From assembly GCF_900162695.1 (NCBI RefSeq), contig NZ_FUIH01000004.1, forward strand, positions 1 to 64,000: 64,000 nt of DNA, read 5' to 3'. Position 1 is the stretch's first letter. Each line of letters starts with the position of its first letter. The notes under the pieces are model-generated. The model did no database searches. It was not told where the DNA came from and saw nothing but the letters and a program-made list of their open reading frames with translations. This DNA is from Virgibacillus siamensis. GTDB lineage: Bacteria > Bacillota > Bacilli > Bacillales > Amphibacillaceae. Position numbers and translations under genes: made by a program. Of this stretch, positions 1-6,956 are shown in pieces.

Positions 1-114
1 GCTCGTTCCACAGACTTCCACCCGAAGGCTTCCGTCTGCTTCCCGCGCTCGACTTGCATGTATTAGGCACGCCGCCAGCGTTCGTCCTGAGCCAAGATCA
101 AACTCTCCAAAGAA
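1..114 (-). rRNA. rrs: 16S rRNA, 5' end only (partial)
   Basis: The reverse complement reads as the universal 16S start: the AGAGTTTGATC primer site followed by the GGCTCAGGACGAACGCTGG stretch and the helix that ends in ATGCAAGTCGAGCG. Only about the first 110 bases lie in the window; the gene continues beyond position 1. The exact mature 5' end is an estimate. Confidence 0.97.
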
Positions 115-304
115 AACTCACTTTTGGTTCTTTCAAAAGTGTAGTTGCACTTGTGCAAGTAAGAATCGCTTCTTATTTGCCAAAAAAGTTTGTCTATGAT
201 TGACACCAATCAACCATAGGTTTAAGTCTTAGCTTTAAAATTGAATCCAGGGAAAAAGCATTTGCTTTTGTCCTGTTTCGCTTGACATACTGGTTGTTTT
301 GTTC

Positions 305-319
305 AGTTTTCAAAGAGCA
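305..319 (-). promoter_or_regulatory. rRNA leader boxA-like antitermination site
   Basis: The minus strand carries TGCTCTTTGAAAACT about 190 bases before the 16S gene. This matches the boxA element of Bacillus rRNA leaders, where Nus factors bind to stop premature termination of untranslated RNA. The rest of the leader between here and the 16S gene has no open reading frame I would support. Confidence 0.75.
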
Positions 320-352
320 ATTCATAAGTTGTCGTTTTTTGCGACGAAATTA

Positions 353-382
353 AATTTACCATGAAAGGCAGTTGGTTGTCAA
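353..382 (-). promoter_or_regulatory. rRNA operon promoter P2 (proximal)
   Basis: Minus-strand TTGACA (377-382) and TAAATT (353-358) are separated by 18 bp, upstream of boxA. The tandem arrangement with a second promoter about 95 bp further upstream is the usual layout of Bacillus rrn operons. Confidence 0.65.
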
Positions 383-448
383 CACCTTTTTTGATAAAGT
401 TTTTAAGACGCGAAAAATGTTTAATTTGCTTTAATGACGACAAGAAAT

Positions 449-477
449 AATATAGCATAATCACATGTTATGTGCAA
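449..477 (-). promoter_or_regulatory. rRNA operon promoter P1 (distal)
   Basis: Minus-strand TTGCAC (472-477) and TATATT (449-454) have the ideal 17-bp spacer. It lies between the terminator of the small upstream gene and promoter P2, so the rRNA operon is transcribed independently of its protein-coding neighbour. Confidence 0.65.
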
Positions 478-483
478 TAGAAA

Positions 484-520
484 AAACCAAAAAACCATAA
501 AAATGATTTTTTGGTTCATT
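484..520 (-). terminator. Intrinsic terminator after the small conserved gene
   Basis: A 14-bp inverted repeat (AACCAAAAAAYCAT type, one wobble pair, four-base loop) is followed on the minus strand by a T-rich run. It sits just after the 73-codon gene and just before the first rRNA promoter. Confidence 0.7.
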
Positions 521-537
521 CGAATTAAATGATGCTG

Positions 538-759
538 TTACTGATTCTCTGTTCGTCTGGGCATATACTTAATGCATTCCTGCTCACTTGCCACCCGGCG
601 AAACAGGTTGAAAAGGATTTGATATCGTTCCCGCATTGCACGCTTTACCATATGATCTATTCGATGATCTTCCAGGTCCATCAATAATTCTTCCAATTCT
701 CGCTTCAATAAGTATTCCATTTCTTTTTGTTCCACATCATTAATTAACAATCCAAGCAT
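538..759 (-). CDS. Small conserved hypothetical protein, 73 aa
   Basis: No characterised function is recognised. The 73-residue product is almost entirely charged, predicted helical and has no signal peptide or membrane segment. It is rich in Glu, Arg and Leu in the first 50 residues and ends in a short basic tail with one Cys near residue 62. A GAGGTG ribosome-binding site lies 6-7 bases before the ATG, and a terminator follows, so it looks like a real single-gene unit. A sigma-B-like promoter (820-825 / 801-806) precedes it. I recall similar short proteins beside rRNA operons in other Bacillaceae, but that needs a search. Confidence 0.75.
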   Translation of the reverse strand: MLGLLINDVEQKEMEYLLKRELEELLMDLEDHRIDHMVKRAMRERYQILFNLFRRVASEQECIKYMPRRTENQ

Positions 760-800
760 TTTAGTTCACCTCAACTCTTCTACAACTAATCAGATTTTGC

Positions 801-825
801 TTACCCCTTTTTCATGAATCGAAAC
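801..825 (-). promoter_or_regulatory. Sigma-B-like promoter for the 73-aa gene
   Basis: Minus-strand GTTTCG (820-825), 13-bp spacer, GGGTAA (801-806) resembles the sigma-B consensus GTTTAA-N12-15-GGGTAT. It lies about 40 bp before the start codon. The rest of 826-1130 shows only a weak five-bp hairpin near 918-937 and no gene. Confidence 0.5.
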
Positions 826-1131
826 ATTTAACGCTTTCCACCGCCTGAGAACTTCCATTATGAAACTGCATAACACAAATAGATTTTTCCAATCTAATGC
901 AGCTCCCAAAAAAACAAATCCAGCAGTGGAAAGCTGGTTTTATCATCTCTTTTATAAGTTTGAACGTTGTCACTATATTTATTCGAAATAATTATCGAAT
1001 TCCGTCGGTTATTATTAGTTTATGTGTCAAAACAATAAAACGTGATTCGGCTTACTTACTTCCTTAAACATACTATTCCCCAATTCGCAGCAATTTCAAT
1101 CATCATTTTTTCAACCGATCCAAAAGCTCGT

Positions 1132-1159
1132 TCATAATACGTATTTCAGGTCATAGAAT
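1132..1159 (+). promoter_or_regulatory. Sigma-E-like promoter for pdaB
   Basis: TCATAAT (1132-1138), 13-bp spacer, CATAGAAT (1152-1159) fits the mother-cell sigma-E pattern (ATA-type -35, CATACAHT -10) with one mismatch in the -10. pdaB belongs to the sigma-E regulon in B. subtilis, which agrees. Confidence 0.55.
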
Positions 1160-1188
1160 ATGATAACGATGATTGGGAGGAATTATGA

Positions 1189-1947
1189 ATGGATCATTTT
1201 TATGTTATGCGGATTAACAAGTGGAAACGCTGGCTGGTTGTGGTGGCATTCGCATTCTTTGCAGCGTTGCTGTTATGGTTTGAGAGCATGGGCTCGTTGG
1301 CTGTTTTTTCCAAAGGTGAACCTGCCGCCTTTACAAGAGGAAATCCGGATCAATCAAATATTGCATTAACCTTTAATATCAGCTGGGGTGAAGAAAAGGT
1401 TCATGATATTTTAAAAATGCTCAAAAAACATAATGTACAAGCCACCTTTTTTGTGAGCGGCGAATGGGCGGAGCGTCACCCTGAAATCCTAAAAAAGATA
1501 ACGAAAGGAAAACATGAACTGGGAATGCTCGGCTATCGCTATGAGAGCTACTTGGATATGGAATTGGAGCAGGTTGGCAAAGATCTGCGGCATGCACGGG
1601 AAGTTTTTAATAAACTTGGATATGAAGATATGGAATTGCTCCGGCCGCCAAGTGGACATTTCAACAAAGAAATCATCAAGCTTGCCGAGGAAATGGATTA
1701 CAAAGTGGTCCACTGGAATGTAAGTCCGCATGATTGGGAAAATCCGGGAACACAACAAATTATTAATTTTGTCATGGAGAAAACAAAAAATGGTGATATT
1801 ATTCTTATGCATGCATCCGACTCTGTAAAACAAACAGGCAAAGCATTAAAAACCATTTTACCCGGCTTAAAAAAGAAAGGATTTCAGTTTGTTTCCGTTT
1901 CAGAACTTATTAACCAAGCGCATGCGGAAGCAAAAATAGTGGAATAA
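1189..1947 (+). CDS. pdaB: PdaB-type sporulation polysaccharide-deacetylase-like protein
   Basis: The 252-residue protein has an N-terminal membrane anchor (residues 14-31) followed by a NodB-homology domain. Family landmarks: the ALTF strand at 59-62, RPPSGHFN, HWNVSPHDW and ILMHAS. The PdaB family supports late sporulation in the mother cell. The canonical metal site is degenerate: the first catalytic motif reads TFNISWG, with Asn at 63, and the usual HxxxH positions are Leu114 and Tyr118, so deacetylase activity is doubtful. The start is set by GGGAGG 8 bases upstream and by the MDHFYV N-terminus typical of the family. It is one of three plus-strand genes here and converges on kbaA. Confidence 0.93.
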   Translation: MDHFYVMRINKWKRWLVVVAFAFFAALLLWFESMGSLAVFSKGEPAAFTRGNPDQSNIALTFNISWGEEKVHDILKMLKKHNVQATFFVSGEWAERHPEILKKITKGKHELGMLGYRYESYLDMELEQVGKDLRHAREVFNKLGYEDMELLRPPSGHFNKEIIKLAEEMDYKVVHWNVSPHDWENPGTQQIINFVMEKTKNGDIILMHASDSVKQTGKALKTILPGLKKKGFQFVSVSELINQAHAEAKIVE

Positions 1948-1951
1948 ATAA

Positions 1952-1993
1952 TAAATAAGCCGTAGCACCAATCCAGGTGATACGGCTTATTAT
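1952..1993. terminator. Bidirectional terminator between pdaB and kbaA
   Basis: A perfect 11-bp inverted repeat (AATAAGCCGTA / TACGGCTTATT) lies between two convergent genes, with A/T-rich flanks on both sides. Confidence 0.75.
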
Positions 1994-2001
1994 AACATTA
2001 C

Positions 2002-2640
2002 TTACGATTTTACTGTGCTGGTTTGCGCCTGATTGTCCTTTTTGGCATCTTCCGCACTCTTTGTTATTTTGTGCAACACGAGCAGCTGATACGTATTGCA
2101 TGCAAGCAGCGGAATAATCATCAGCCAAGCATAATCGGAACCGCTTGTGCGCAGACCCGGAACCCACTCAACTGAGGTAATGACTACCATTAGAAATAGT
2201 GCCGGAATAAACGCACGCTGATTCGTTGCCCGGGCTTTCAGCTTTGCAATCAGCCATCCATAAGCTAAAATTCCCGCAGCCATCAATATGTATAAGAACA
2301 GTGAAACATCGCCATCTGAAGCATTATATGGAAAGTAAATTAAATCAAATACGACAAACGCAATAAGTAACACCTGTACGGTCGGCCAGAATGTACGAAA
2401 AAGACCAAGTCCAAATTGATTTATAAACAAATACGCAAAAAAGCCGGTTTGACTGATAACACTGAACACCAGTCCCAACCCGATAAAGAAGATCACCAAA
2501 CCACTTAATTCCATAAAATCAATGGGATTTAAAATTTTGGCATAGGATTCAGTTTTTACAAAAAAACTGGTAATAAGCCCCGCAGCCGCGCCGATTAAAA
2601 GCGTCTTTAAAAACAATCCCACCCACTTGCGACTATTCAA
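2002..2640 (-). CDS. kbaA: KbaA, activator of the KinB sporulation signalling pathway
   Basis: A 212-residue polytopic membrane protein with about six hydrophobic segments and a charged, Lys/Asp/Gln-rich cytoplasmic tail. Length, topology and position between gerD and pdaB match KbaA, needed for KinB-dependent phosphorelay activation in B. subtilis. The start codon is TTG at 2640, eight bases after a clean GGAGG; no ATG fits. It shares a convergent terminator with pdaB and is divergent from gerD. Confidence 0.9.
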   Translation of the reverse strand: MNSRKWVGLFLKTLLIGAAAGLITSFFVKTESYAKILNPIDFMELSGLVIFFIGLGLVFSVISQTGFFAYLFINQFGLGLFRTFWPTVQVLLIAFVVFDLIYFPYNASDGDVSLFLYILMAAGILAYGWLIAKLKARATNQRAFIPALFLMVVITSVEWVPGLRTSGSDYAWLMIIPLLACNTYQLLVLHKITKSAEDAKKDNQAQTSTVKS

Positions 2641-2716
2641 TCTGTTTTCCTCCTAGTGTGTGTTCAACATTCAAGCCTATTTTATCACGAACAGTCGTAC
2701 TTTTCCTCCATAAAGT

Positions 2717-2746
2717 GCATATTTTTTCTTCTTCACACTCATATTA
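2717..2746 (+). promoter_or_regulatory. Sigma-G-like promoter for gerD
   Basis: GCATA (2717-2721), 18-bp spacer, CATATTA (2740-2746) matches the forespore sigma-G consensus (GHATR / CATHHTA). gerD is a forespore sigma-G gene in B. subtilis, so motif and gene agree. Confidence 0.6.
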
Positions 2747-2772
2747 AACATGAGAGGAAGGAGGAGTAACAA

Positions 2773-3414
2773 GTGAAACGAGCAATATGTGCAGCATTCA
2801 TCACATTGCTCATAGTTGTCCTAAGCGCTTGTAGCGGGGAAAGTTCTGCAAGTAAACAGGCCGATTACGACGCGACCAAAAAAATGGTCGTTGATATACT
2901 GCAGACAGAAGATGGAAAAAAGGCCCTGAAAGAAATATTATCGGATGAGAAGCTGAAAAAACAGCTTGTAATCCAGTCCGATGTTGTTAAAAAGTCATTG
3001 AATGAAGTGCTGACTTCCGATAAATCAAAAGAAATGTGGACAAAATTATTCGAGGACCCCAAATTTGTAAAAGCCTATGCAAAAGCAATGGCTGATGAGC
3101 ATAAAAAGTTGATGAAGGAATTAATGAATGATCCCGAATTCCAGAAACAAATGCTTGATTTAATGCAAAATCCGCAAATTGACAAGCAAATGCTTGAGGT
3201 TATGAAAAGCCAGGATTTCCGCAAACATCTGGAAAAAACAATCCAGGAGACATTGCAGTCACCGTTATTCCAGGCAAAAATGACTGAAACTTTATTAAAA
3301 GCAGCTGAAGAGCAAAGTAAACAAGGCGGCAAGCAATCACAGAGCAGCGGTCAAAGTGGTCAATCAGGCGGATCGGGAGGATCAGGCAGCTCCGGCAGTG
3401 CAGGTGGTCAATAA
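2773..3414 (+). CDS. gerD: GerD, spore germination lipoprotein
   Basis: The 213-residue product starts with a lipoprotein signal peptide ending in a lipobox (LSAC, Cys at residue 20), so it should be lipidated and anchored in the spore inner membrane. The body (about 30-185) is helical and Lys/Glu/Met-rich with repeating DPEFQKQM-like segments. GerD organises nutrient germinant receptors into the germinosome. The C-terminal 30 residues are almost only Gly, Ser and Gln, likely a flexible tail. The start is GTG at 2773, preceded by overlapping GGAGGAG sites. It converges on salA through a strong terminator. Confidence 0.94.
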   Translation: MKRAICAAFITLLIVVLSACSGESSASKQADYDATKKMVVDILQTEDGKKALKEILSDEKLKKQLVIQSDVVKKSLNEVLTSDKSKEMWTKLFEDPKFVKAYAKAMADEHKKLMKELMNDPEFQKQMLDLMQNPQIDKQMLEVMKSQDFRKHLEKTIQETLQSPLFQAKMTETLLKAAEEQSKQGGKQSQSSGQSGQSGGSGGSGSSGSAGGQ

Positions 3415-3453
3415 AAGAAGAGGTGACAGTTTATTGCCACCTCTTCTTCTTTT
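3412..3453. terminator. Bidirectional terminator between gerD and salA
   Basis: A long inverted repeat (AAGAAGAGGTG arm and its complement) with flanking A and T runs lies between convergent genes. Confidence 0.8.
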
Positions 3454-3470
3454 TGGAAACAGCCGGTTCC

Positions 3471-4529
3471 TTATTCTTCCACTTTTGCGATAACCTTCGC
3501 GGCTATTTTATGATATTCTTTTCCAAGTGGATGGTCCTGCTGATAAACAGATGGAGCAAACTCATCCTCTTCTTCATAAGGCTGCTGCAGCGGCAAATGT
3601 CCAAGCACTTGTGTTTTAAGTACTTCAGCTAATTTTTTTCCGCCGCCGCGTCCGAAAACATATTCCTTCTCGCCCGTTTTTTTGCTTTCAAAATATGCCA
3701 TATTTTCCACAACACCCAAAATTTCGTGCTCCGTTTTAATTGCCATTTGCCCAGCACGTGCGGCAACAAATGCTGCTGTTGGATGTGGTGTGGATACAAT
3801 AATTTCTTTACAGGTTGGCAACAGTTCATGTACATCCATCGCTATGTCGCCGGTTCCCGGTGGCAAATCAAGCAGCAGATAATCCAGGTCGCCCCATTCC
3901 ACTTCTTTGAAAAAGCTGTTCAGCATCTTACCAAGCATTGGACCGCGCCAGATAATTGGTGAATTATCCTCTACAAAGAAGCCCATGGATATCACTTTGA
4001 CACCAAAGCGTTCGACCGGAATAATTTTCTCACCGCGCACTGCCGGCCGCTCCTCTACACCCATCATGTCAGGAACACTAAAGCCATATATATCCGCATC
4101 AATAATACCGACTTTTTTACCAAGACGCATCAATGCCATCGCCAGATTCACTGTGACCGTAGACTTTCCGACACCGCCTTTACCACTGGAAACAGCAATA
4201 AAATTAGGATGCTTTCCTCCGCCCATCAGGTTTTTCTCCTGTTCTTCCTCGGCGGCAGGTTGATATTGCCGAATTACATCATCCGGCAATTGTTCAAAAC
4301 GCAAACCGACAGTTGAAGCACCATTCCGCTTCAAAATACCAACAATCTCCTGCTGAAGCTGCATCTGCTCAGCGGTATTGGTTTTTCCTATCCCTATTTT
4401 AACACTGACATGTTTTTTCTCTTCTTTAATAGTTACCTCTTTTACTCCGCCTGTTTCTTCAAGCGTTCTATGTAAAAATGGGTCATTAACAGGATAAAGC
4501 AATTCCTTCACTTGTTCTTGTGACAGCAC
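3471..4529 (-). CDS. salA: SalA / Mrp-family P-loop ATPase
   Basis: The 352-residue protein has an N-terminal MIP18/DUF59-type domain (about 1-85) and a MinD/Mrp ATPase domain with the deviant Walker A GKGGVGKST near residue 115. The DIDLPPGTGD-like strand appears as LLLDLPPGTGD. Mrp proteins often carry iron-sulfur clusters through a CxxC pair; here that position reads ESKKTGEKEY with no cysteines. This supports SalA, the B. subtilis regulator that relieves ScoC repression of exoprotease genes, over a cluster carrier. The position between cwlD and gerD is the conserved salA locus. Confidence 0.9.
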   Translation of the reverse strand: MLSQEQVKELLYPVNDPFLHRTLEETGGVKEVTIKEEKKHVSVKIGIGKTNTAEQMQLQQEIVGILKRNGASTVGLRFEQLPDDVIRQYQPAAEEEQEKNLMGGGKHPNFIAVSSGKGGVGKSTVTVNLAMALMRLGKKVGIIDADIYGFSVPDMMGVEERPAVRGEKIIPVERFGVKVISMGFFVEDNSPIIWRGPMLGKMLNSFFKEVEWGDLDYLLLDLPPGTGDIAMDVHELLPTCKEIIVSTPHPTAAFVAARAGQMAIKTEHEILGVVENMAYFESKKTGEKEYVFGRGGGKKLAEVLKTQVLGHLPLQQPYEEEDEFAPSVYQQDHPLGKEYHKIAAKVIAKVEE

Positions 4530-4724
4530 AGTCAGTCACCTTCCTTTTCCTAGCGTATTTATAATAAGTTCATTATATTTTTTCACACAACGCTAGTATA
4601 ACACAAATCACCTAATTTCTAAGTGATTTGAATCATATACGGAAAGCGGAAATAACTGCATTGTTTTTGCCTCCACGCATCGCAGGCGGATCAGCATTTT
4701 CGAATGGATTCTTAACTTGCATCA

Positions 4725-5453
4725 TCAGCTGTCATCCTTTTCTTTTTCCGGCTCCTCTGTGACATACCTGAGAATGCCGTGGTAAATACTGCCGGCTAAT
4801 TTTCGCTGATACGTATCTTTTTTCAAATGTTCACGTTCATGTTCGTTCGAAAGGAATCCCGCTTCGACCAATGCAGATGGAACTTCGGCATGCTTCAGCA
4901 GATATACACCTTTGATTGGCAATGATTCACGATTGGTGTTTTCCAGGTTGCGGATTATTTCAGCCTGAATCATTCTGGCGAGGTGCCTGCTTTTATCATA
5001 TTTCGGGAAATAAAAGGTCTGTGCCCCATGCCATCTTGACGACGATAAAGCATTTAAATGAATCGTAATAAAAAAGTCCGCGTTCTTCTTTTTAATAAAT
5101 TCCAGTCGATTCCGTATATCCTCAGCTTTTCGACGTGATAATCCAGATGTATCCTTATCAGCAAGATCTGTATCATTTTCCCTTGTCAAATATACAAGTG
5201 CACCTGCCTGCTGCAAAAAATCCTGCGTCTTCTTTGCAATTTCCAGCGCAATATCCTTCTCAAGGGTCTCGTCCTTGCCTACTGCCCCGCCATCAGGACC
5301 ACCATGGCCGGGGTCAAGAACAATTGTTTTGCCAGCCAATGGCAAAGACCATGTTTTCCAGGTTGAATCTGCTTGCTTTATCGGATATTGAATCAAAAAA
5401 GCCAATATAACAAAGCCCACTCCCCAAATAAATACTTTTTTAAATCGTTCCAT
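4725..5453 (-). CDS. cwlD: CwlD, N-acetylmuramoyl-L-alanine amidase of spore cortex
   Basis: A 242-residue Amidase_3 protein with an N-terminal membrane anchor (about 7-24). The zinc and catalytic motifs are intact: LDPGHGGPDGG, the ETLEKDI glutamate, ITIHLNA and LVEAGFLSN. CwlD removes stem peptides so that, with PdaA, muramic-delta-lactam forms in the cortex, the mark recognised by germination lytic enzymes. A sigma-E-like promoter with a perfect -10 lies just upstream. The C-terminus is a charged Glu/Lys/Asp tail. Confidence 0.95.
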   Translation of the reverse strand: MERFKKVFIWGVGFVILAFLIQYPIKQADSTWKTWSLPLAGKTIVLDPGHGGPDGGAVGKDETLEKDIALEIAKKTQDFLQQAGALVYLTRENDTDLADKDTSGLSRRKAEDIRNRLEFIKKKNADFFITIHLNALSSSRWHGAQTFYFPKYDKSRHLARMIQAEIIRNLENTNRESLPIKGVYLLKHAEVPSALVEAGFLSNEHEREHLKKDTYQRKLAGSIYHGILRYVTEEPEKEKDDS

Positions 5454-5484
5454 GGCACTCGCTCCTTAATAATCTGCTTGCACT

Positions 5485-5513
5485 ATTGTATGGGACAGGC
5501 GAGTAGTTTATGA
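5485..5513 (-). promoter_or_regulatory. Sigma-E-like promoter for cwlD
   Basis: Minus-strand TCATAAA (5507-5513), 14-bp spacer, CATACAAT (5485-5492). The -10 is a full match to the sigma-E pattern CATACAHT. cwlD is made in the mother cell in B. subtilis. Confidence 0.65.
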
Positions 5514-5528
5514 TTAGTATAGAAAACG

Positions 5529-5558
5529 GTTTAGAAATGCATTGCTGTGGTAATATAA
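5529..5558 (+). promoter_or_regulatory. Promoter of the plus-strand DUF948 gene, sigma-B-like
   Basis: GTTTAG (5529-5534), 13-bp spacer, TGGTAA (5548-5553) resembles sigma-B promoters. A TATAAT overlaps it at 5553-5558 but has only a poor -35, so vegetative use is also possible. Confidence 0.45.
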
Positions 5559-5589
5559 TTATCAGAGAATACTGGAAGGAGAGTTTTGC

Positions 5590-6009
5590 ATGGATTGGAT
5601 AGGAATTGGCGTCATTATTATCGGACTGGCCTTATTAGCATTAGTTGCTTTTTTGATTAAACCATTGAAAAATTTAACAGAGGTGTTTGCCAATCTCCAA
5701 AAAACGACAGATGAACTGCCGGATCAGATTGCTGATATTACAACAGAGACGGCAAACGCTATCAGTGAAGGCAGAAATGCCATTAAACAGGTGAACAGCC
5801 AGATGGAAGTGTTGAAACCCCTATTTCGACTGATTGGCAATATAGTTTATGCAGTAAATGGTCTTACATCATCAATTGTACAAGTCAATGCAACGATGAA
5901 AGAAAAAGCGGAAAAAGGCTCTGCAATTGAGCGATACAACCTTGAATGGATTTATGGCATCATGACAATCGGCTATTGTTTTGTACAGCGAAAAAAAGCA
6001 TCTAAATAA
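5590..6009 (+). CDS. DUF948-like small membrane protein, 139 aa
   Basis: One N-terminal transmembrane helix (about 4-25) is followed by a long polar helical region likely to form a coiled coil. This architecture and the PLKNLTE...DELPDQI pattern resemble DUF948 proteins such as the general-stress protein YtxG. It shares DELPDQIADI-like and LKPLFRLIGNI-like stretches with the minus-strand gene at 6090, so the two are paralogs. The ribosome-binding site is GGAGAG. The C-terminal 20 residues are less conserved and basic. Function is unknown; a role in envelope or general stress is inferred from the family and the promoter. Confidence 0.82.
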   Translation: MDWIGIGVIIIGLALLALVAFLIKPLKNLTEVFANLQKTTDELPDQIADITTETANAISEGRNAIKQVNSQMEVLKPLFRLIGNIVYAVNGLTSSIVQVNATMKEKAEKGSAIERYNLEWIYGIMTIGYCFVQRKKASK

Positions 6010-6013
6010 ACAT

Positions 6014-6056
6014 AAAAGCGCAAGCGCCCGTTTAGCAACGAGCGACTGTGCCATAC
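6014..6056. repeat. Probable dispersed intergenic repeat fragment
   Basis: GCGCAAGCGCCCG followed by AGCAACGAGCGAC resembles short G+C-rich elements scattered between genes in halophilic Bacillaceae. It is more GC-rich than its surroundings and noncoding. Assignment rests on recall; only one copy is in the window. Confidence 0.4.
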
Positions 6057-6065
6057 TCCAAAACT

Positions 6066-6091
6066 AAAAAATCCCCAACCAGGGGATTTTT
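6066..6091. terminator. Bidirectional terminator between the first two DUF948 genes
   Basis: AAAATCCCC, five-base loop, GGGGATTTTT lies between convergent genes and has T runs on both strands. Confidence 0.8.
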
Positions 6092-6425
6092 ATTTATCTT
6101 CGGTTGTCTTCTTTTTTCGGGAAATATTGAATTTCGCCAGAGGTGAGGTCAGCTTTCGCGACATTTCACCAACATCGCCAAGCACGTAGAATAGAGGGCT
6201 TAGCGTCCGCAATTTTTCATTTACGTCAGATAATGTATCATTCGTATGGTTAATCAAACTGCCTGTCTCCCGGAAAATATCATCCAGTTGATCCGGCAGT
6301 GGTTCAACTGTTTTTTCAATCCCGCGGAGAATGTTGGCAAGGTTATTTAACGTCCATGCCAAATAAATGGCCAGTACTAAAAATGCAACTCCAATAAATA
6401 TTACTCCAATTCCTGTTAATGTCAT
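6090..6425 (-). CDS. DUF948-like small membrane protein, 111 aa
   Basis: The product has one N-terminal transmembrane helix (about 4-27), then a short helix-rich region with EPLPDQLDDI and LRTLSPLFYVLGDV segments that parallel the plus-strand neighbour at 5590. The C-terminus is a basic RKKKT tail. It lies 18 bases after the gene at 6444 and is probably cotranscribed with it. Being the shortest of the three copies, it may be a reduced form. Function is not known. Confidence 0.82.
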   Translation of the reverse strand: MTLTGIGVIFIGVAFLVLAIYLAWTLNNLANILRGIEKTVEPLPDQLDDIFRETGSLINHTNDTLSDVNEKLRTLSPLFYVLGDVGEMSRKLTSPLAKFNISRKKKTTEDK

Positions 6426-6443
6426 CTTAATCCCTCATTTCTT

Positions 6444-6902
6444 TTATTTCTTTACAGGCAGATTTTCTTTCTGAACGATTATTTCATTCTTCGTATTTTG
6501 CTTCTTCCATCTTCGAAAGACCTTAAAGGCAACTTGCCCCCACTTCGCTCCTTCTGTCAAGCGCTCAATCGTTTGCGGCGAGCTGTACTCCGGGAGTTTT
6601 CGGCTTTGCTTTTCCAATAGCCTGCTGCAGGCATTAATGGATTGACCGGTATTTTCCATAGCATCGAACAATCCATCTGTTGCATTCATTTTATCACTAA
6701 AATCATCGACAAGCTTCTCAGTTTCATGCAACGTGTTCCGCAGCTCCGGTGTGAGGTAATTCAATTTTTGTTCAACATCACCCAACGAATTCCCAAGCGA
6801 TTTCATCGTACGTGAAACCCGAAACAATACGTAGGATATATATATGGCTATCAGTGCAAATGCCAATGCACAAAGCAGTATTCCAATATATACGAAATCC
6901 AT
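6444..6902 (-). CDS. DUF948 family protein, 152 aa
   Basis: This is the most typical DUF948 member of the three: an N-terminal transmembrane helix (about 4-27), then heptad-rich sequence (VSRTMKSLGNSLGDVEQKL, LTPELRNTLHETEKL) suited to a coiled coil, and a basic C-terminal region with GAKWGQVAFKVFRRWKK. The GGGAGG ribosome-binding site is well placed. A sigma-B-like promoter lies in the 54 bases between it and the membrane-fusion-protein gene. It likely forms a two-gene unit with the 111-aa paralog. Confidence 0.85.
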   Translation of the reverse strand: MDFVYIGILLCALAFALIAIYISYVLFRVSRTMKSLGNSLGDVEQKLNYLTPELRNTLHETEKLVDDFSDKMNATDGLFDAMENTGQSINACSRLLEKQSRKLPEYSSPQTIERLTEGAKWGQVAFKVFRRWKKQNTKNEIIVQKENLPVKK

Positions 6903-6929
6903 TTTTATGTACCTCCCTTATAGACTGAT

Positions 6930-6955
6930 TTACCACCAGCTGAATGAATTAAAAC
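6930..6955 (-). promoter_or_regulatory. Sigma-B-like promoter for the minus-strand DUF948 pair
   Basis: Minus-strand GTTTTA (6950-6955), 14-bp spacer, TGGTAA (6930-6935), about 30 bp before the start codon. Similar to the elements before the 5590 and 759 genes. Confidence 0.45.
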
Positions 6956-6956
6956 G

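Noticed and set aside
1160..1369. Overlapping 69-codon frame at the start of pdaB
   Set aside because: It is a frame shadow of pdaB; the GGGAGG site and family N-terminus fit the pdaB frame starting at 1189.
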